Positions 26,714 through 34,877 of a stretch of DNA of 36,191 nt are shown here, piece by piece. The notes below the pieces were generated by a model, which had not been told where the DNA came from, made no database searches, and was given only the letters and a program-made list of their open reading frames with translations. The stretch spans positions 1 through 36,191 of the forward strand of contig JAHZKX010000073.1 in the NCBI GenBank assembly GCA_022600195.1, written 5' to 3'. The translations under genes were made by a program, and so were the position numbers. Every line of letters starts with the position of its first letter. The stretch's first letter is position 1. The stretch comes from Planctomycetota bacterium. GTDB taxonomy: Bacteria > Planctomycetota > Planctomycetia > Planctomycetales > Planctomycetaceae.

Positions 26714-29137
26714 ATGACGACGGAGAAACCTCTGATTCTTTGGTTCGATCAAATTGGAATCAGAGATGTTGCCTTAGTGGGAGGGAAGAATGCATCCCTG
26801 GGAGAAATGTATTGCAATCTGAACTCAAAAGGGATTTCCGTTCCCAACGGGTTTGCGACGACAGCCGCCGCTTATCGCTTTTTTCTGTCGGAAACAGGCC
26901 TTGATCAACAAATCCGGGAGATTCTCCAGGACTTGGATACTTCCGATCTCTCCAATCTTCAACAACATGGTCTTAAAGTCAGGCATGCAATTCTCGCTGC
27001 CGTGATCCCCCAATCCTTTCAAGATCTTATTCAAAAAGCTTATGAGAAACTGAGCGATAATCTGCCAGGAGGCATCGATGTGGCAGTCCGTAGCAGTGCG
27101 ACAGCAGAAGACTTACCCGACGCCAGTTTTGCCGGGCAGCAGGAGTCGTATTTGAATGTGCGGGGCGTCGCTACGTTGCTGGATACCTGTCGGCGTTGCT
27201 TTGCCTCTTTGTTTACGGATCGCGCGATCTCCTACAGGACTGAAAAAGGATTTGACCACTTTGAAATTGCCCTATCTATCGGCGTTCAGCGCATGGTGCG
27301 CTCAGATCTCTCCTCTTCGGGAGTCATGTTTACCATCGATACCGAATCAGGATTCAAAGATGCCATATTAATTAACGCCGCATATGGATTGGGAGAAAAC
27401 ATCGTTCAGGGAAGCGTGAATCCAGATGAATATTATGTCTTCAAGCCCACTCTTAAAACCGGACATGAACCCATACTGAAAAAATCTTTGGGATCGAAAG
27501 AATTTAAGCTCATCTATGATATCGGCGGGGAAAAAATGACCCGAAATGTTCCGGTTGACGTGAAAGAACGAACACGGTTCGCCATAAACAATGATGATAT
27601 TCTTACGTTGGCACGCTGGGGCTGTCTGATAGAAGATCATTATTCCCAGGTCCAAGGGCGTTTCTGCCCGATGGATATTGAATGGGCGAAGGATGGAAAC
27701 ACACAGGAACTTTTTATCGTACAAGCCCGACCGGAAACCATTCATTCGCAGAAACAGGGAACACTGTTAAAGACCTATCAATTGAATCAGCGGGGAAGAA
27801 TTCTTGCTTCCGGGCATAGCGTGGGGGAACGAATCGGTCACGGTATCGCACGTGTCATTCAAAACGCCGAAAATCTGGATGAAGTTCAACCGGGGGATGT
27901 GCTGATTACAGACAAGACCGATCCGGACTGGGAACCCATCATGAAAAAAGCTTCTGCGATTGTAACCAATCGAGGAGGACGAACCTGTCATGCCGCAATT
28001 GTGAGTCGTGAACTGGGATTACCGGCAATTGTGGGAGCAGAAAATGCGACCAGCTCAATTCTTCCTGGATCATTGGTGACGGTTTCTTGTGCAGAAGGTG
28101 ACACCGGCCATGTTTTTGAAGGTCAACTCGACTATGAGGTCAAAGAAGTTGACCTGTCACAATTACCGAGTACCAAAACCAAAGTCATGATGATTGTTGG
28201 AAATCCAACCGAAGCTTTTCGTCTTTCGATCCTGCCAAGTGATGGGGTCGGACTGGCGCGGATGGAATTCATAATCAACTCGTTTATTCGAATCCATCCG
28301 ATGGCACTTTTAGAGTATGACAATCTGAATGATCCGATATTGAAGGCTGAAATAAATCGTCTGACTCCTGCTTATGACGATAAACCCTCATTTTTCGTGG
28401 ATACTCTGGCGCAGGGAGTGGCGATGATTGCCGCGGCCTTTTATCCGCGTGATGTCATTGTCCGGATGAGTGACTTCAAAACAAATGAATATGCCAACTT
28501 GCTTGGCGGAAATCTCTATGAGCCCAAAGAAGAAAATCCCATGATCGGCTTCCGAGGCGCCTCCCGATATTATCACCCGCATTATCGCGATGCCTTTGGC
28601 CTGGAATGTCAGGCGATGCGAAAAGTCCGTGAGACGATGGGGCTGAAGAATATGAAACTGATGATTCCGTTTTGCCGTACGGTAGATGAAGGGAAAAAAG
28701 TGCTGGCAGAAATGGCAAAACATGGACTGCATCGAGGAGAAGAGGGTCTCGAGATTTATATCATGTGTGAATTACCCAGTAACGTCATTCAGGCAGACGC
28801 GTTTGCAAAAATCTTTGACGGCTTTTCGATTGGCTCCAATGACCTGACTCAGTTAACGCTGGGAGTCGATCGGGATTCTGAAATTATCGCGCACCTCTTT
28901 GATGAACGTGATCCCGCTGTCATGGATTCATTGGCGGCTGCTATCAGAAAGGTCAATGCAGCCGGAAAAAAAATCGGTATCTGTGGTCAAGCACCCAGTG
29001 ATTATCCCGAAGTTGCTGAATTTCTTGTAAAACAGGGAATTGATAGCATCTCTCTGAATCCCGATTCCGTATTAAAAACAGTGACACGCATCGCAGAGGT
29101 CGAGGCAGAAATGGAATCCCATTTTTTCCGTTTATGA
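26714..29137 (+). CDS. ppsA: Phosphoenolpyruvate synthase
   Basis: PpsA converts pyruvate and ATP to PEP, AMP and phosphate, allowing gluconeogenesis from C3 compounds. The N-terminal ATP-binding domain (about 15-345) has GGKNASLGEM and AVRSSATAEDLPDASFAGQQ. The mobile phospho-carrier domain has GGRTCHAAIVSRELGLPA with the catalytic His near 426. The C-terminal PEP/pyruvate barrel has GSNDLTQLTLGVDRD and GICGQAPSDYPE with the catalytic Cys near 757. At 807 residues it is full length. The ATG is preceded by a purine-rich AGAGAAGGAACGG. The hemerythrin gene follows after 60 bases on the same strand. Confidence 0.95.
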   Translation: MTTEKPLILWFDQIGIRDVALVGGKNASLGEMYCNLNSKGISVPNGFATTAAAYRFFLSETGLDQQIREILQDLDTSDLSNLQQHGLKVRHAILAAVIPQSFQDLIQKAYEKLSDNLPGGIDVAVRSSATAEDLPDASFAGQQESYLNVRGVATLLDTCRRCFASLFTDRAISYRTEKGFDHFEIALSIGVQRMVRSDLSSSGVMFTIDTESGFKDAILINAAYGLGENIVQGSVNPDEYYVFKPTLKTGHEPILKKSLGSKEFKLIYDIGGEKMTRNVPVDVKERTRFAINNDDILTLARWGCLIEDHYSQVQGRFCPMDIEWAKDGNTQELFIVQARPETIHSQKQGTLLKTYQLNQRGRILASGHSVGERIGHGIARVIQNAENLDEVQPGDVLITDKTDPDWEPIMKKASAIVTNRGGRTCHAAIVSRELGLPAIVGAENATSSILPGSLVTVSCAEGDTGHVFEGQLDYEVKEVDLSQLPSTKTKVMMIVGNPTEAFRLSILPSDGVGLARMEFIINSFIRIHPMALLEYDNLNDPILKAEINRLTPAYDDKPSFFVDTLAQGVAMIAAAFYPRDVIVRMSDFKTNEYANLLGGNLYEPKEENPMIGFRGASRYYHPHYRDAFGLECQAMRKVRETMGLKNMKLMIPFCRTVDEGKKVLAEMAKHGLHRGEEGLEIYIMCELPSNVIQADAFAKIFDGFSIGSNDLTQLTLGVDRDSEIIAHLFDERDPAVMDSLAAAIRKVNAAGKKIGICGQAPSDYPEVAEFLVKQGIDSISLNPDSVLKTVTRIAEVEAEMESHFFRL

Positions 29138-29197
29138 ATTAAAAGCGAATTGACCTAATGACCGATGTCCTAAACTTGAACATCAAAGGAGTTAGCG

Positions 29198-29671
29198 ATG
29201 AACAACAATGTGAATCCTCATAAACATTTACAGTTTTTGTTAGATGAGCACGAAAAAATCATTTCGCATATAAGGGAACTGAAGGATTGGTGGGACCAAC
29301 TCAATGAAAAAGGATTACCTAAATTTGAGGAGATGGGAACACGGGTGAAGGGCTTTCGTGATCTGTTAGCGAAGCACTTTGTCGATGAAGAACAGGAAGG
29401 ATACTTTAAGCCAGTATTTGATGAGGCTCCTGGATTTTGTATCATGGTGCCCGACTTCAAAAAAACGCATGCTGAGATTTTATGTCGTATGGATGATTTC
29501 ATTACACAATTGAAAGAAACAGAGCATCCTTTCCAGAGCTGGGGTGAAGCATTACAGAAACTTGAAGAGATACTGGCTGATCTTCGAAAACACGAAGATC
29601 AGGAAATTAAAATGGTTCAGCAAGCATTCAACCAGTCTGTCTCAAAAAAGGCAGACATCCAAAATCAGTGA
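29198..29671 (+). CDS. Hemerythrin-like (HHE) protein
   Basis: This 157-residue four-helix-bundle protein has the di-iron ligand pattern His18 (DEHEKI), His60 and Glu64 (KHFVDEEQ), His91 (KTHAEI) and His132/Glu136 (KHEDQE). Such domains bind O2, NO or act in iron and redox sensing. It is a stand-alone domain with no fused signalling module. The gene has an AAAGGAG ribosome site upstream and probably shares the ppsA transcript. Its role in low-oxygen physiology is inferred from context. Confidence 0.85.
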   Translation: MNNNVNPHKHLQFLLDEHEKIISHIRELKDWWDQLNEKGLPKFEEMGTRVKGFRDLLAKHFVDEEQEGYFKPVFDEAPGFCIMVPDFKKTHAEILCRMDDFITQLKETEHPFQSWGEALQKLEEILADLRKHEDQEIKMVQQAFNQSVSKKADIQNQ

Positions 29672-29819
29672 TTTTCTTTGAAACTGTCATGGCTGATAAC
29701 CGCACCAGGTATTTCCTTTCAGTCGGTGTTTTGAAGAGATATCCTGTCCTCTCATCTTCAGGTACAGCAGGTTCCGAATTCAGAAAAATTAGGACCTCAG
29801 TCGAATCAGTGATATCGCT

Positions 29820-31346
29820 TCATACCTTATCATCGAGAGCTTTAGATTCTTCTGAATCGGTAGGTGCAATCATCCGTGCAATTGTTCCATTACCATTAGA
29901 AGATTCCAACCAAAATTTGCCTTTGATAAGTGATAAGCGAAACTCGATGTTACTGAGACCGATTCCACTGGCTTCTGAGAGCTGTTTATCAAGCTGCCGG
30001 GGATCAAAGCCGATTCCTTCATCGGAGACGACGATTTCAATTTTCTGCTCGGAAACGAGACTCATTCGGACCTCTGCCTGAGCTGTTTGAGAATGCTTGA
30101 CGACATTAAATAATAACTCGCGGATACATTCATATAACACAATATTTGTCAGCTCATTGGAAGAGTTAGCACGACGATCAAGATCCAGCGTGACGGTTAA
30201 GTTATATCGTTCTTTCATATTGTGGGAGAGCCACTCCAGAGCGGTTGCCAATCCTTCTTCGTGTAGTACCACCGGATTTAACTCTGCCGTTAATGACCGT
30301 GTCAGTTCGATGCCTTGATTCAGCAGTTCATCCGCACGTTCCAGAGTCTGTTTGATAGCTTCTTCGGGAGTATCTTTTTTTGCAATTTCCAAATGGATGC
30401 GAACGCCAACCAGTAACTGTTGCAGATGATCATGCAGAAGATTCGCCAGTTGACGACGTTCCTGTTGTCCTGCAATTGCAATGGCTCTGGTCAATTCTTT
30501 CTGTTTTTGTTCTGCCTGTTTGCGTTCACTAATGTCGGCTATAATTCCAGCAAAGACACCAAATTGAGGCAGATCGGTGACTGAGAGTTCAATCGGGAAG
30601 ATGGTTCCGTCACGACGGCAACCATTCAGTTCACGCCGGGCTCCCACAGTATCTGAGATACCCGTTTCCAGATAGTGGGAGATGTACTGATCATGTTGTT
30701 CTCGAGTGGGAGAACGGGTAAGTAAACTGACGTTTTTATTGATGATTTCACTCGCAGAATAGCCAAACATTTTCTCGGCCGCCCGATTGAAAGATTGGAC
30801 CAATCCTCTTCGGTCGATTGTGATTACTCCCTCAATAGCCGTTTCTACGATCGCTTTGAGTTGTGCCTGTGTTTGACGTAATTCACTTGAGATGGTCTGA
30901 TTTTGAAGAATGCGCTTTAATGAGGATCGAAATAATTCCGGATCGATGGGTTTCACAAAATAGTCAGCAATCTCATTGCGAAAAGCAATGACCATATTCT
31001 CAATTCTGGATTGTGAAGTGATAATCAACAACTCTGCATCGGGCGCCAGTTTTTGTAGCCTGGGGAGAAGCTCATCTGTTCTTCCGTCGGGCAGTTCGTG
31101 TTCGAGAATGATTAGAAAATAATCAGACCAGTTATCACGGTCCATCATCTGAGTAATCGTTTCCGCTGTATCAATGCGATAATTTTCACTCGAGAGGATC
31201 TGTATGATCTGTGAACGTGATTCCGGATCTGCTTCTACCAGTAAAACGGGTAAGCCCTGTACATCGCGCATGACGCTCATCTCATTTCTGAATGTGGTTT
31301 CCAGTAGGGTATCCTTGATCCCAAAAGCATCCTTGAACATAACCAT
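29820..31346 (-). CDS. PAS-domain histidine kinase (HisKA_3 type) with degenerate receiver domain
   Basis: Domains in order are a receiver-like domain (about 31-150), a PAS domain (about 160-285, with AIVETAIEGVITIDRRG and MFGYSASEIINKN), a HisKA_3 dimerisation helix with the phosphorylatable His near 305 in RRQLANLLHDHLQQLL, and a HATPase_c domain with ELLFNVVKHS, SDEGIGFDP and GIGLSNIEFRL. This kinase class pairs with NarL/FixJ-type regulators such as the one at 34203. In the receiver the usual phospho-accepting Asp is Glu82 and the acidic pair reads Glu-Ala, so it is probably not phosphorylated. No membrane helix is seen, so it is cytosolic. Starts at 31346, 31340 or 31280 are possible; none has a strong ribosome site. 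Confidence 0.92.
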   Translation of the reverse strand: MVMFKDAFGIKDTLLETTFRNEMSVMRDVQGLPVLLVEADPESRSQIIQILSSENYRIDTAETITQMMDRDNWSDYFLIILEHELPDGRTDELLPRLQKLAPDAELLIITSQSRIENMVIAFRNEIADYFVKPIDPELFRSSLKRILQNQTISSELRQTQAQLKAIVETAIEGVITIDRRGLVQSFNRAAEKMFGYSASEIINKNVSLLTRSPTREQHDQYISHYLETGISDTVGARRELNGCRRDGTIFPIELSVTDLPQFGVFAGIIADISERKQAEQKQKELTRAIAIAGQQERRQLANLLHDHLQQLLVGVRIHLEIAKKDTPEEAIKQTLERADELLNQGIELTRSLTAELNPVVLHEEGLATALEWLSHNMKERYNLTVTLDLDRRANSSNELTNIVLYECIRELLFNVVKHSQTAQAEVRMSLVSEQKIEIVVSDEGIGFDPRQLDKQLSEASGIGLSNIEFRLSLIKGKFWLESSNGNGTIARMIAPTDSEESKALDDKV

Positions 31347-31697
31347 TGGCTGTGACTAAGTAAATGCCGGAGGGAGTGTCGTTTCCCCAGATAGTACCTG
31401 GGGAATTTCCCTATCAAAGATTGGTCAGATTTCCGATTTTCGAAGCAGTATGCGTTTAGTAATATAGTACACAACGAAACATTCATTATTCCAAAGCGCC
31501 GTGATGATTTTGGTTGAGAACTAATATATGCGTTTTAACACAAAATAACGGCAAATTTCACAATGAGAGTCGGATTATGGAGATGGCACATTGAGGGGAA
31601 TATCAGTGTGAATGAGTCTTGTGACCATCAATTGACAGGGATGTTTTTTGAGATGGTTTGGTTCAGATAAAAACTCTCTTTTCAGGAAGTCAAGCTG
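31347..31697. promoter_or_regulatory. 351-base divergent control region (kinase / csrA group)
   Basis: No gene is seen. It contains the perfect inverted repeat at 31383-31405 close to the kinase start and a GGGGAAT at 31595-31601. A TTGACA at 31632-31637 could be a -35 for the rightward genes, but no good -10 stands 16-18 bases after it. Confidence 0.5.
31383..31405. promoter_or_regulatory. Perfect inverted repeat TTCCCCAG-N7-CTGGGGAA
   Basis: Both 8-base arms are perfectly complementary, and the right arm is followed by T, giving GGGGAAT. It lies 37-59 bases before the kinase ATG on its upstream side, a likely place for a repressor or autoregulator. The same CCCC-N11-GGGG layout occurs at 26464-26486. 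Confidence 0.5.
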
Positions 31698-32000
31698 ATG
31701 AAAACCACAGAAAAATGGCCTGTTTCAAAGAATAGGCAGGCTTCTGCCCGAATTCAGAATAAAGTGGCGCGGGCAGAGCAGGAAGATGCGTTAGATCAAA
31801 CGCTGATCGCTGATTTGTCGAATGAACAAATCCATCAGATGACACATGAGGAATTAGCACGAGTAATTCGGGCTGCCAAACTGGATTTTTTGGATCTGGA
31901 TGGCCGACTCAGGGTCAACCATTTTGAACGGAACACATTGGAACGACTGGCATATTTAGCACGTTTTTGTTGTCAGAATCAGATGTCGCGTACATTCTAA
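31698..32000 (+). CDS. Small hypothetical protein upstream of csrA
   Basis: The product is 100 residues, soluble and highly charged, with a basic N-terminus (SKNRQASARIQNKVARAEQ) and a helical acidic middle containing LSNEQIHQMTHEELARVIRAAKLDFL. It ends near a Cys pair in RFCCQNQ. I recognise no domain. It lies 16 bases before csrA and is very probably co-transcribed with it. A role connected with CsrA is only a guess from position. Confidence 0.7.
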   Translation: MKTTEKWPVSKNRQASARIQNKVARAEQEDALDQTLIADLSNEQIHQMTHEELARVIRAAKLDFLDLDGRLRVNHFERNTLERLAYLARFCCQNQMSRTF

Positions 32001-32016
32001 TCACGGAAAGGCTGCC

Positions 32017-32229
32017 ATGCTCGTTCTCACACGAAAGAAAAATGAACAGATTCGGATTGCTGAAGACATTGTATTGACCGTGGTCAGTATCCGGGGAGGA
32101 AAAGTGAAACTGGGAATTGAATGCCCCCGCAAAATACCGATTCGTCGAAGCGAGATCCCACTGAAACCAGTTACCAAAGAACAGTATTTGATAGAGCTAC
32201 ATCGGAAATTTGATCGAGTTACATTATAG
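32017..32229 (+). CDS. csrA: Carbon storage regulator CsrA
   Basis: CsrA is a dimeric RNA-binding protein that blocks or stabilises mRNAs at GGA-containing hairpins. The N-terminal MLVLTRKKNEQIRI, the strand TVVSIRGGKVKLGIECP and the IPIRRSEI segment, with the RNA-contacting Arg, are all present. The 70-residue length is typical. The ribosome site is GGAAAGG about eight bases upstream. It may tie the expression of this locus to energy status after transcription; targets cannot be read here. Confidence 0.95.
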   Translation: MLVLTRKKNEQIRIAEDIVLTVVSIRGGKVKLGIECPRKIPIRRSEIPLKPVTKEQYLIELHRKFDRVTL

Positions 32230-32270
32230 ATGGCACTTTACTGGTCGATTTCGTTGTTCTTATCAGGAGT

Positions 32271-32294
32271 TTCCCGAGATGGATGCAAGGGGAA
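32271..32294. promoter_or_regulatory. Imperfect version of the shared motif upstream of hsp20
   Basis: TTCCCG and GGGGAA are separated by 12 bases, one more than at the two clean sites. The GGGGAATCC here is identical to the one before the hydrogenase operon (7733-7741). It lies about 220 bases upstream of hsp20. Confidence 0.3.
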
Positions 32295-32393
32295 TCCTGC
32301 ATCATTTTAAAGTGGATTCTCTGATTTATACCTTGCTTGGGTTCTCTACGATGTATCTGAGTTGAGTCTTCTTTCAGGATTGAAAAAAACGAA

Positions 32394-32422
32394 GCATGCC
32401 AGAGTCGATTTGAAAGGCATGC
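32394..32422. promoter_or_regulatory. Inverted repeat in the hsp20 upstream region
   Basis: GCATGCC and GGCATGC form a perfect 7-bp stem around 15 bases, 90-118 bases before the hsp20 ATG. It could be a heat-shock-type operator or an RNA hairpin. It is not a CIRCE element (no TTAGCACTC arms). The rest of the 282-base gap between csrA and hsp20 shows no gene. Confidence 0.35.
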
Positions 32423-32511
32423 GAAAAAGAAGAATTGTTGTGTGTTGTTGCCGTTGATGGAACCGCCTGTTGTATTTTGATGGTTTAATCTAATTAAGGA
32501 GAAACGTTGCG

Positions 32512-33000
32512 ATGACCGTTGCACAAGCCGTTAAAGGAACAGTTGCTAGACCAGATCAATCATTAGTCAAGTCTGGTCCATTTGGGAGCCGGGCACCATT
32601 TTGGGTGCTTCGTAATGAGATGGACAATTTGCTGAGCCATTTTTCCGGCGACGGGGGGCTAACGCATGCTTTTGATGCGGTGCTCGACATGTCGGAAACC
32701 GACCATGAGATCGAAGTGCGGATGGATGTTCCCGGTATTCAACCTGAAGAGATCGAAGTCGAGGTGACCGGAAATACCTTGATCATCACGGGAGAACGAA
32801 AAGAAGAGAAAGAGGAAAAAGGCAGAACCTACCATAGGATTGAACGAACGAGTGGCAGTTTTTCCCGATCGATGACACTTCCCTGTGAAGTGGATCGTGA
32901 TCAGGTTCAGGCTCTATGTGACAATGGTGTTTTAACGATTACCTTACCCAAATCGAATTTAAGTAAGGCACATAAAATTACTGTCAAACCTAAATTCTAA
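32512..33000 (+). CDS. Hsp20 family small heat-shock protein
   Basis: The 162-residue protein has a short N-terminal arm (with FWVLRNEMDNLLSHF), an alpha-crystallin domain from about residue 52 (MSETDHEIEVRMDVPGIQPEEIEVEV, described only in part: DVPG and TGERKEE blocks) to 155, and the hallmark GVLTITLPK. It is an ATP-independent holdase that binds unfolding proteins. The ribosome site is AAGGAG eight bases before the ATG. A strong terminator follows the gene. Similar proteins are the main hypoxia-induced chaperones of mycobacteria (HspX). Confidence 0.94.
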   Translation: MTVAQAVKGTVARPDQSLVKSGPFGSRAPFWVLRNEMDNLLSHFSGDGGLTHAFDAVLDMSETDHEIEVRMDVPGIQPEEIEVEVTGNTLIITGERKEEKEEKGRTYHRIERTSGSFSRSMTLPCEVDRDQVQALCDNGVLTITLPKSNLSKAHKITVKPKF

Positions 33001-33030
33001 TGAACACATCCAGATGACAGTTATTAAGCT

Positions 33031-33067
33031 GGTGTGCCATAGAGGTTCGTCTGTGGCACACCTTTTT
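33031..33067 (+). terminator. Rho-independent terminator after hsp20
   Basis: GGTGTGCCATAG and CTGTGGCACACC form a 12-bp stem with one G-T pair and an 8-base loop, followed directly by TTTTT. It lies 31 bases after the hsp20 stop. This is the best intrinsic terminator in the window. Confidence 0.85.
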
Positions 33068-33107
33068 ATCTCTATTGTTGCACAAAAAATGAAAGAAGGA
33101 GGAGAGC

Positions 33108-33380
33108 ATGGTGGACCTGCAAAAAGAGCCGAGAATCGTTTTGCCTCCCAATCCAGACAATCAACTCATCGCAAGGATCAGGCGGGTTCTACGATCATCG
33201 GGGTATGCTGCCTTGTCTCAAATCCGGGTTTCAGTAGAACAAGGAAACGTGCGCCTTGAAGGGCAGATTCCTACTTATTTCTTAAAGCAGGTTGCCCAGA
33301 CTCAGGTCCTGGCCTTGGAAGAAGTCCGATTCGTGAGTAATCATTTGATTGTTGAAGACCATTGCAATAACCATTTGTAA
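33108..33380 (+). CDS. BON-domain protein
   Basis: The 90-residue protein has a BON-like pattern: an initial helix (NQLIARIRRVLRSSGY), the strand IRVSVEQGNVRLEGQIP, a helix YFLKQVAQTQVLAL and the closing strand EVRFVSNHLIVED. BON domains are usually periplasmic or membrane-associated and often linked to stress survival. No signal peptide is seen, so this one is probably cytosolic. A very strong ribosome site (AAGGAGGAGA) precedes the ATG. It lies after the hsp20 terminator, so it needs read-through or its own promoter. Confidence 0.8.
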   Translation: MVDLQKEPRIVLPPNPDNQLIARIRRVLRSSGYAALSQIRVSVEQGNVRLEGQIPTYFLKQVAQTQVLALEEVRFVSNHLIVEDHCNNHL

Positions 33381-33572
33381 TTTTGGTGATGTTTTTTAAT
33401 CCGGATTGCAGGTCTCTCAGTTAAGTAAGTCGGATGCTGTCACATACCAACTTTCGCCTTCAACCGTAACATGAGGGGTGTGCCAGCATACTTTTAATGA
33501 GCCGAAATAAAAACGCACATGCAGTGACCAGAGCCATCAAATCGATTATTCAAAGAAAGAGAGAAACCCTTG

Positions 33573-33929
33573 TTATTTCTCTGGTGAATTCAATTCGGAG
33601 GGACCATGCGCGATGGGGAGTCGTGCAGCGTTCCAATCGATTTTTCCTGGTTCATAATCGTAGACACTTTGGTATCCCAGTTTCAGGAGCCACTGGACTG
33701 CCTGCTCTGAAATCTTACATTCAAAATTCAAACTGTAGACAATGATGGTTTGATTTTTATCGGGGATTTCTTTCTGGATTTGTTCTTCAAACCGATCGCC
33801 CAGCGGAACATTGATGGCTCCTCGTAAATGAAACTCGCGATAAGCGATTTCAGGTAGAACTTCGACAAGTTTCAGATTAGGGCACGACGCCAGGAGCCCT
33901 TGTAACTCATTCCTGCTGATGGTCACCAT
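33573..33929 (-). CDS. Rhodanese-like protein with altered active site
   Basis: The 118-residue single rhodanese domain shows LVEVLPEIAYREFHLRGAINVP, then IIVYSLNFECKISEQA, and LGYQSVYDYEPGKIDW. The usual active-site Cys after VY is Ser66 here; a second Cys (Cys71) lies five residues on, a spacing seen in a rhodanese subgroup that has both cysteines. It may therefore use Cys71, or be a non-catalytic binding protein. The gene is leftward and isolated between the BON and response-regulator genes. Confidence 0.8.
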   Translation of the reverse strand: MVTISRNELQGLLASCPNLKLVEVLPEIAYREFHLRGAINVPLGDRFEEQIQKEIPDKNQTIIVYSLNFECKISEQAVQWLLKLGYQSVYDYEPGKIDWNAARLPIAHGPSELNSPEK

Positions 33930-34202
33930 CGCCTCAACCTTGTGCTAATATGGCAGTCTGCTTTGGCTTCAATTCATTTTTTACACCGATTAAGAAATTA
34001 CAGAATGCCGAGAAAACTAAAGCTATTTTAATTCAATCAACAAATAGAGCACTATCAGGTCATAACTTAAAAGTTCTGGGGCAAAATTCTCAAGCTGCCA
34101 TCGGGGATTTTCCTAGTGGCAAAGTGATTCTGAATTGATATTTTGGTTGAGACAGGGTTTGCTGAAACTTTCTTTCATGCGAAGTCAGGCAGAGTAGCGT
34201 GT
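33930..34202. other. Intergenic region, no gene seen
   Basis: These 273 bases separate two leftward genes, the rhodanese-like gene and the response regulator. The sequence is AT-rich in part. Neither a recognisable promoter nor a strong terminator is visible. Confidence 0.5.
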
Positions 34203-34868
34203 TCAGCTTTTTTCCAGAACCCATTGGATCGCATGTCGAGTCAATGCGGTCGCATTTTCCAGATTCAGCTTGTGTTTGATATTTTCCCGATAGGTTTCCA
34301 CAGTTTTGGGGCTCAGGTTCAATTTATCAGCAATTTGGCGTGTGGTTTCGCCTTCACCAATTTGCTCGAAGACTTCCAGCTCGCGGTCTGAGAGACTTTC
34401 GATGGGCGATTGGTCTGTGTAATTGTCTGAACCGATAGAGCGGCAGATCATGCGCTCTGTAACCGCAGAACTAAGAAACACTTTTCCTTCCAGAACCCGG
34501 TAAATAGCTTTAATCAATTGCTCTGGGGCCTGCTGTTTGTTGACATATCCCAAAGCCCCCGCACGAATCGATCGCTCGGCAAACAGAACTTCATCATGCA
34601 TTGAGACCGTCAACATTTTAATCTGCTTGAATTGGGATTTAATATCCTTGATCAGCTCCAGGCCACTGCCATCTTTCAGGGATATGTCAACAATAATGAG
34701 ATCAGGAGGATCATTCATGATTTGCTTGATAGCATCGACTTTACTGTCTGCTTCAGAGCAGACTTCCAGGTCTTCTTGCCGCTCAATCAATCGCGAATAT
34801 CCTTCCCTGACGATGGGGTGATCATCCACAATCATGACACGCGTCTTTTGCTGATTTGATTGACTCAT
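34203..34868 (-). CDS. NarL/FixJ-family response regulator
   Basis: The receiver domain has acidic residues Asp15/Asp16 in VMIVDDHPIVREG, the phospho-accepting Asp61 in IIVDISLKDGSG, and a conserved Lys in YVNKQQAP. The LuxR-type helix-turn-helix reads LSDRELEVFEQIGEGETTRQIADKL (in part: GETTRQIADKL) and SPKTVETYRENIKHKL. It should bind DNA as a phosphorylated dimer. I prefer ATG 34868 or 34871, since AAAGG sits 6-9 bases before them but directly abuts the longer start at 34877. The HisKA_3 kinase at 29820-31346 is its likely partner. Confidence 0.93.
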   Translation of the reverse strand: MSQSNQQKTRVMIVDDHPIVREGYSRLIERQEDLEVCSEADSKVDAIKQIMNDPPDLIIVDISLKDGSGLELIKDIKSQFKQIKMLTVSMHDEVLFAERSIRAGALGYVNKQQAPEQLIKAIYRVLEGKVFLSSAVTERMICRSIGSDNYTDQSPIESLSDRELEVFEQIGEGETTRQIADKLNLSPKTVETYRENIKHKLNLENATALTRHAIQWVLEKS

Positions 34869-34877
34869 CATTATCAT

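Noticed and set aside
33497-33745. Rightward 82-codon frame
   Set aside because: Mostly antisense to the rhodanese-like gene, Arg/Ser rich, no ribosome site.
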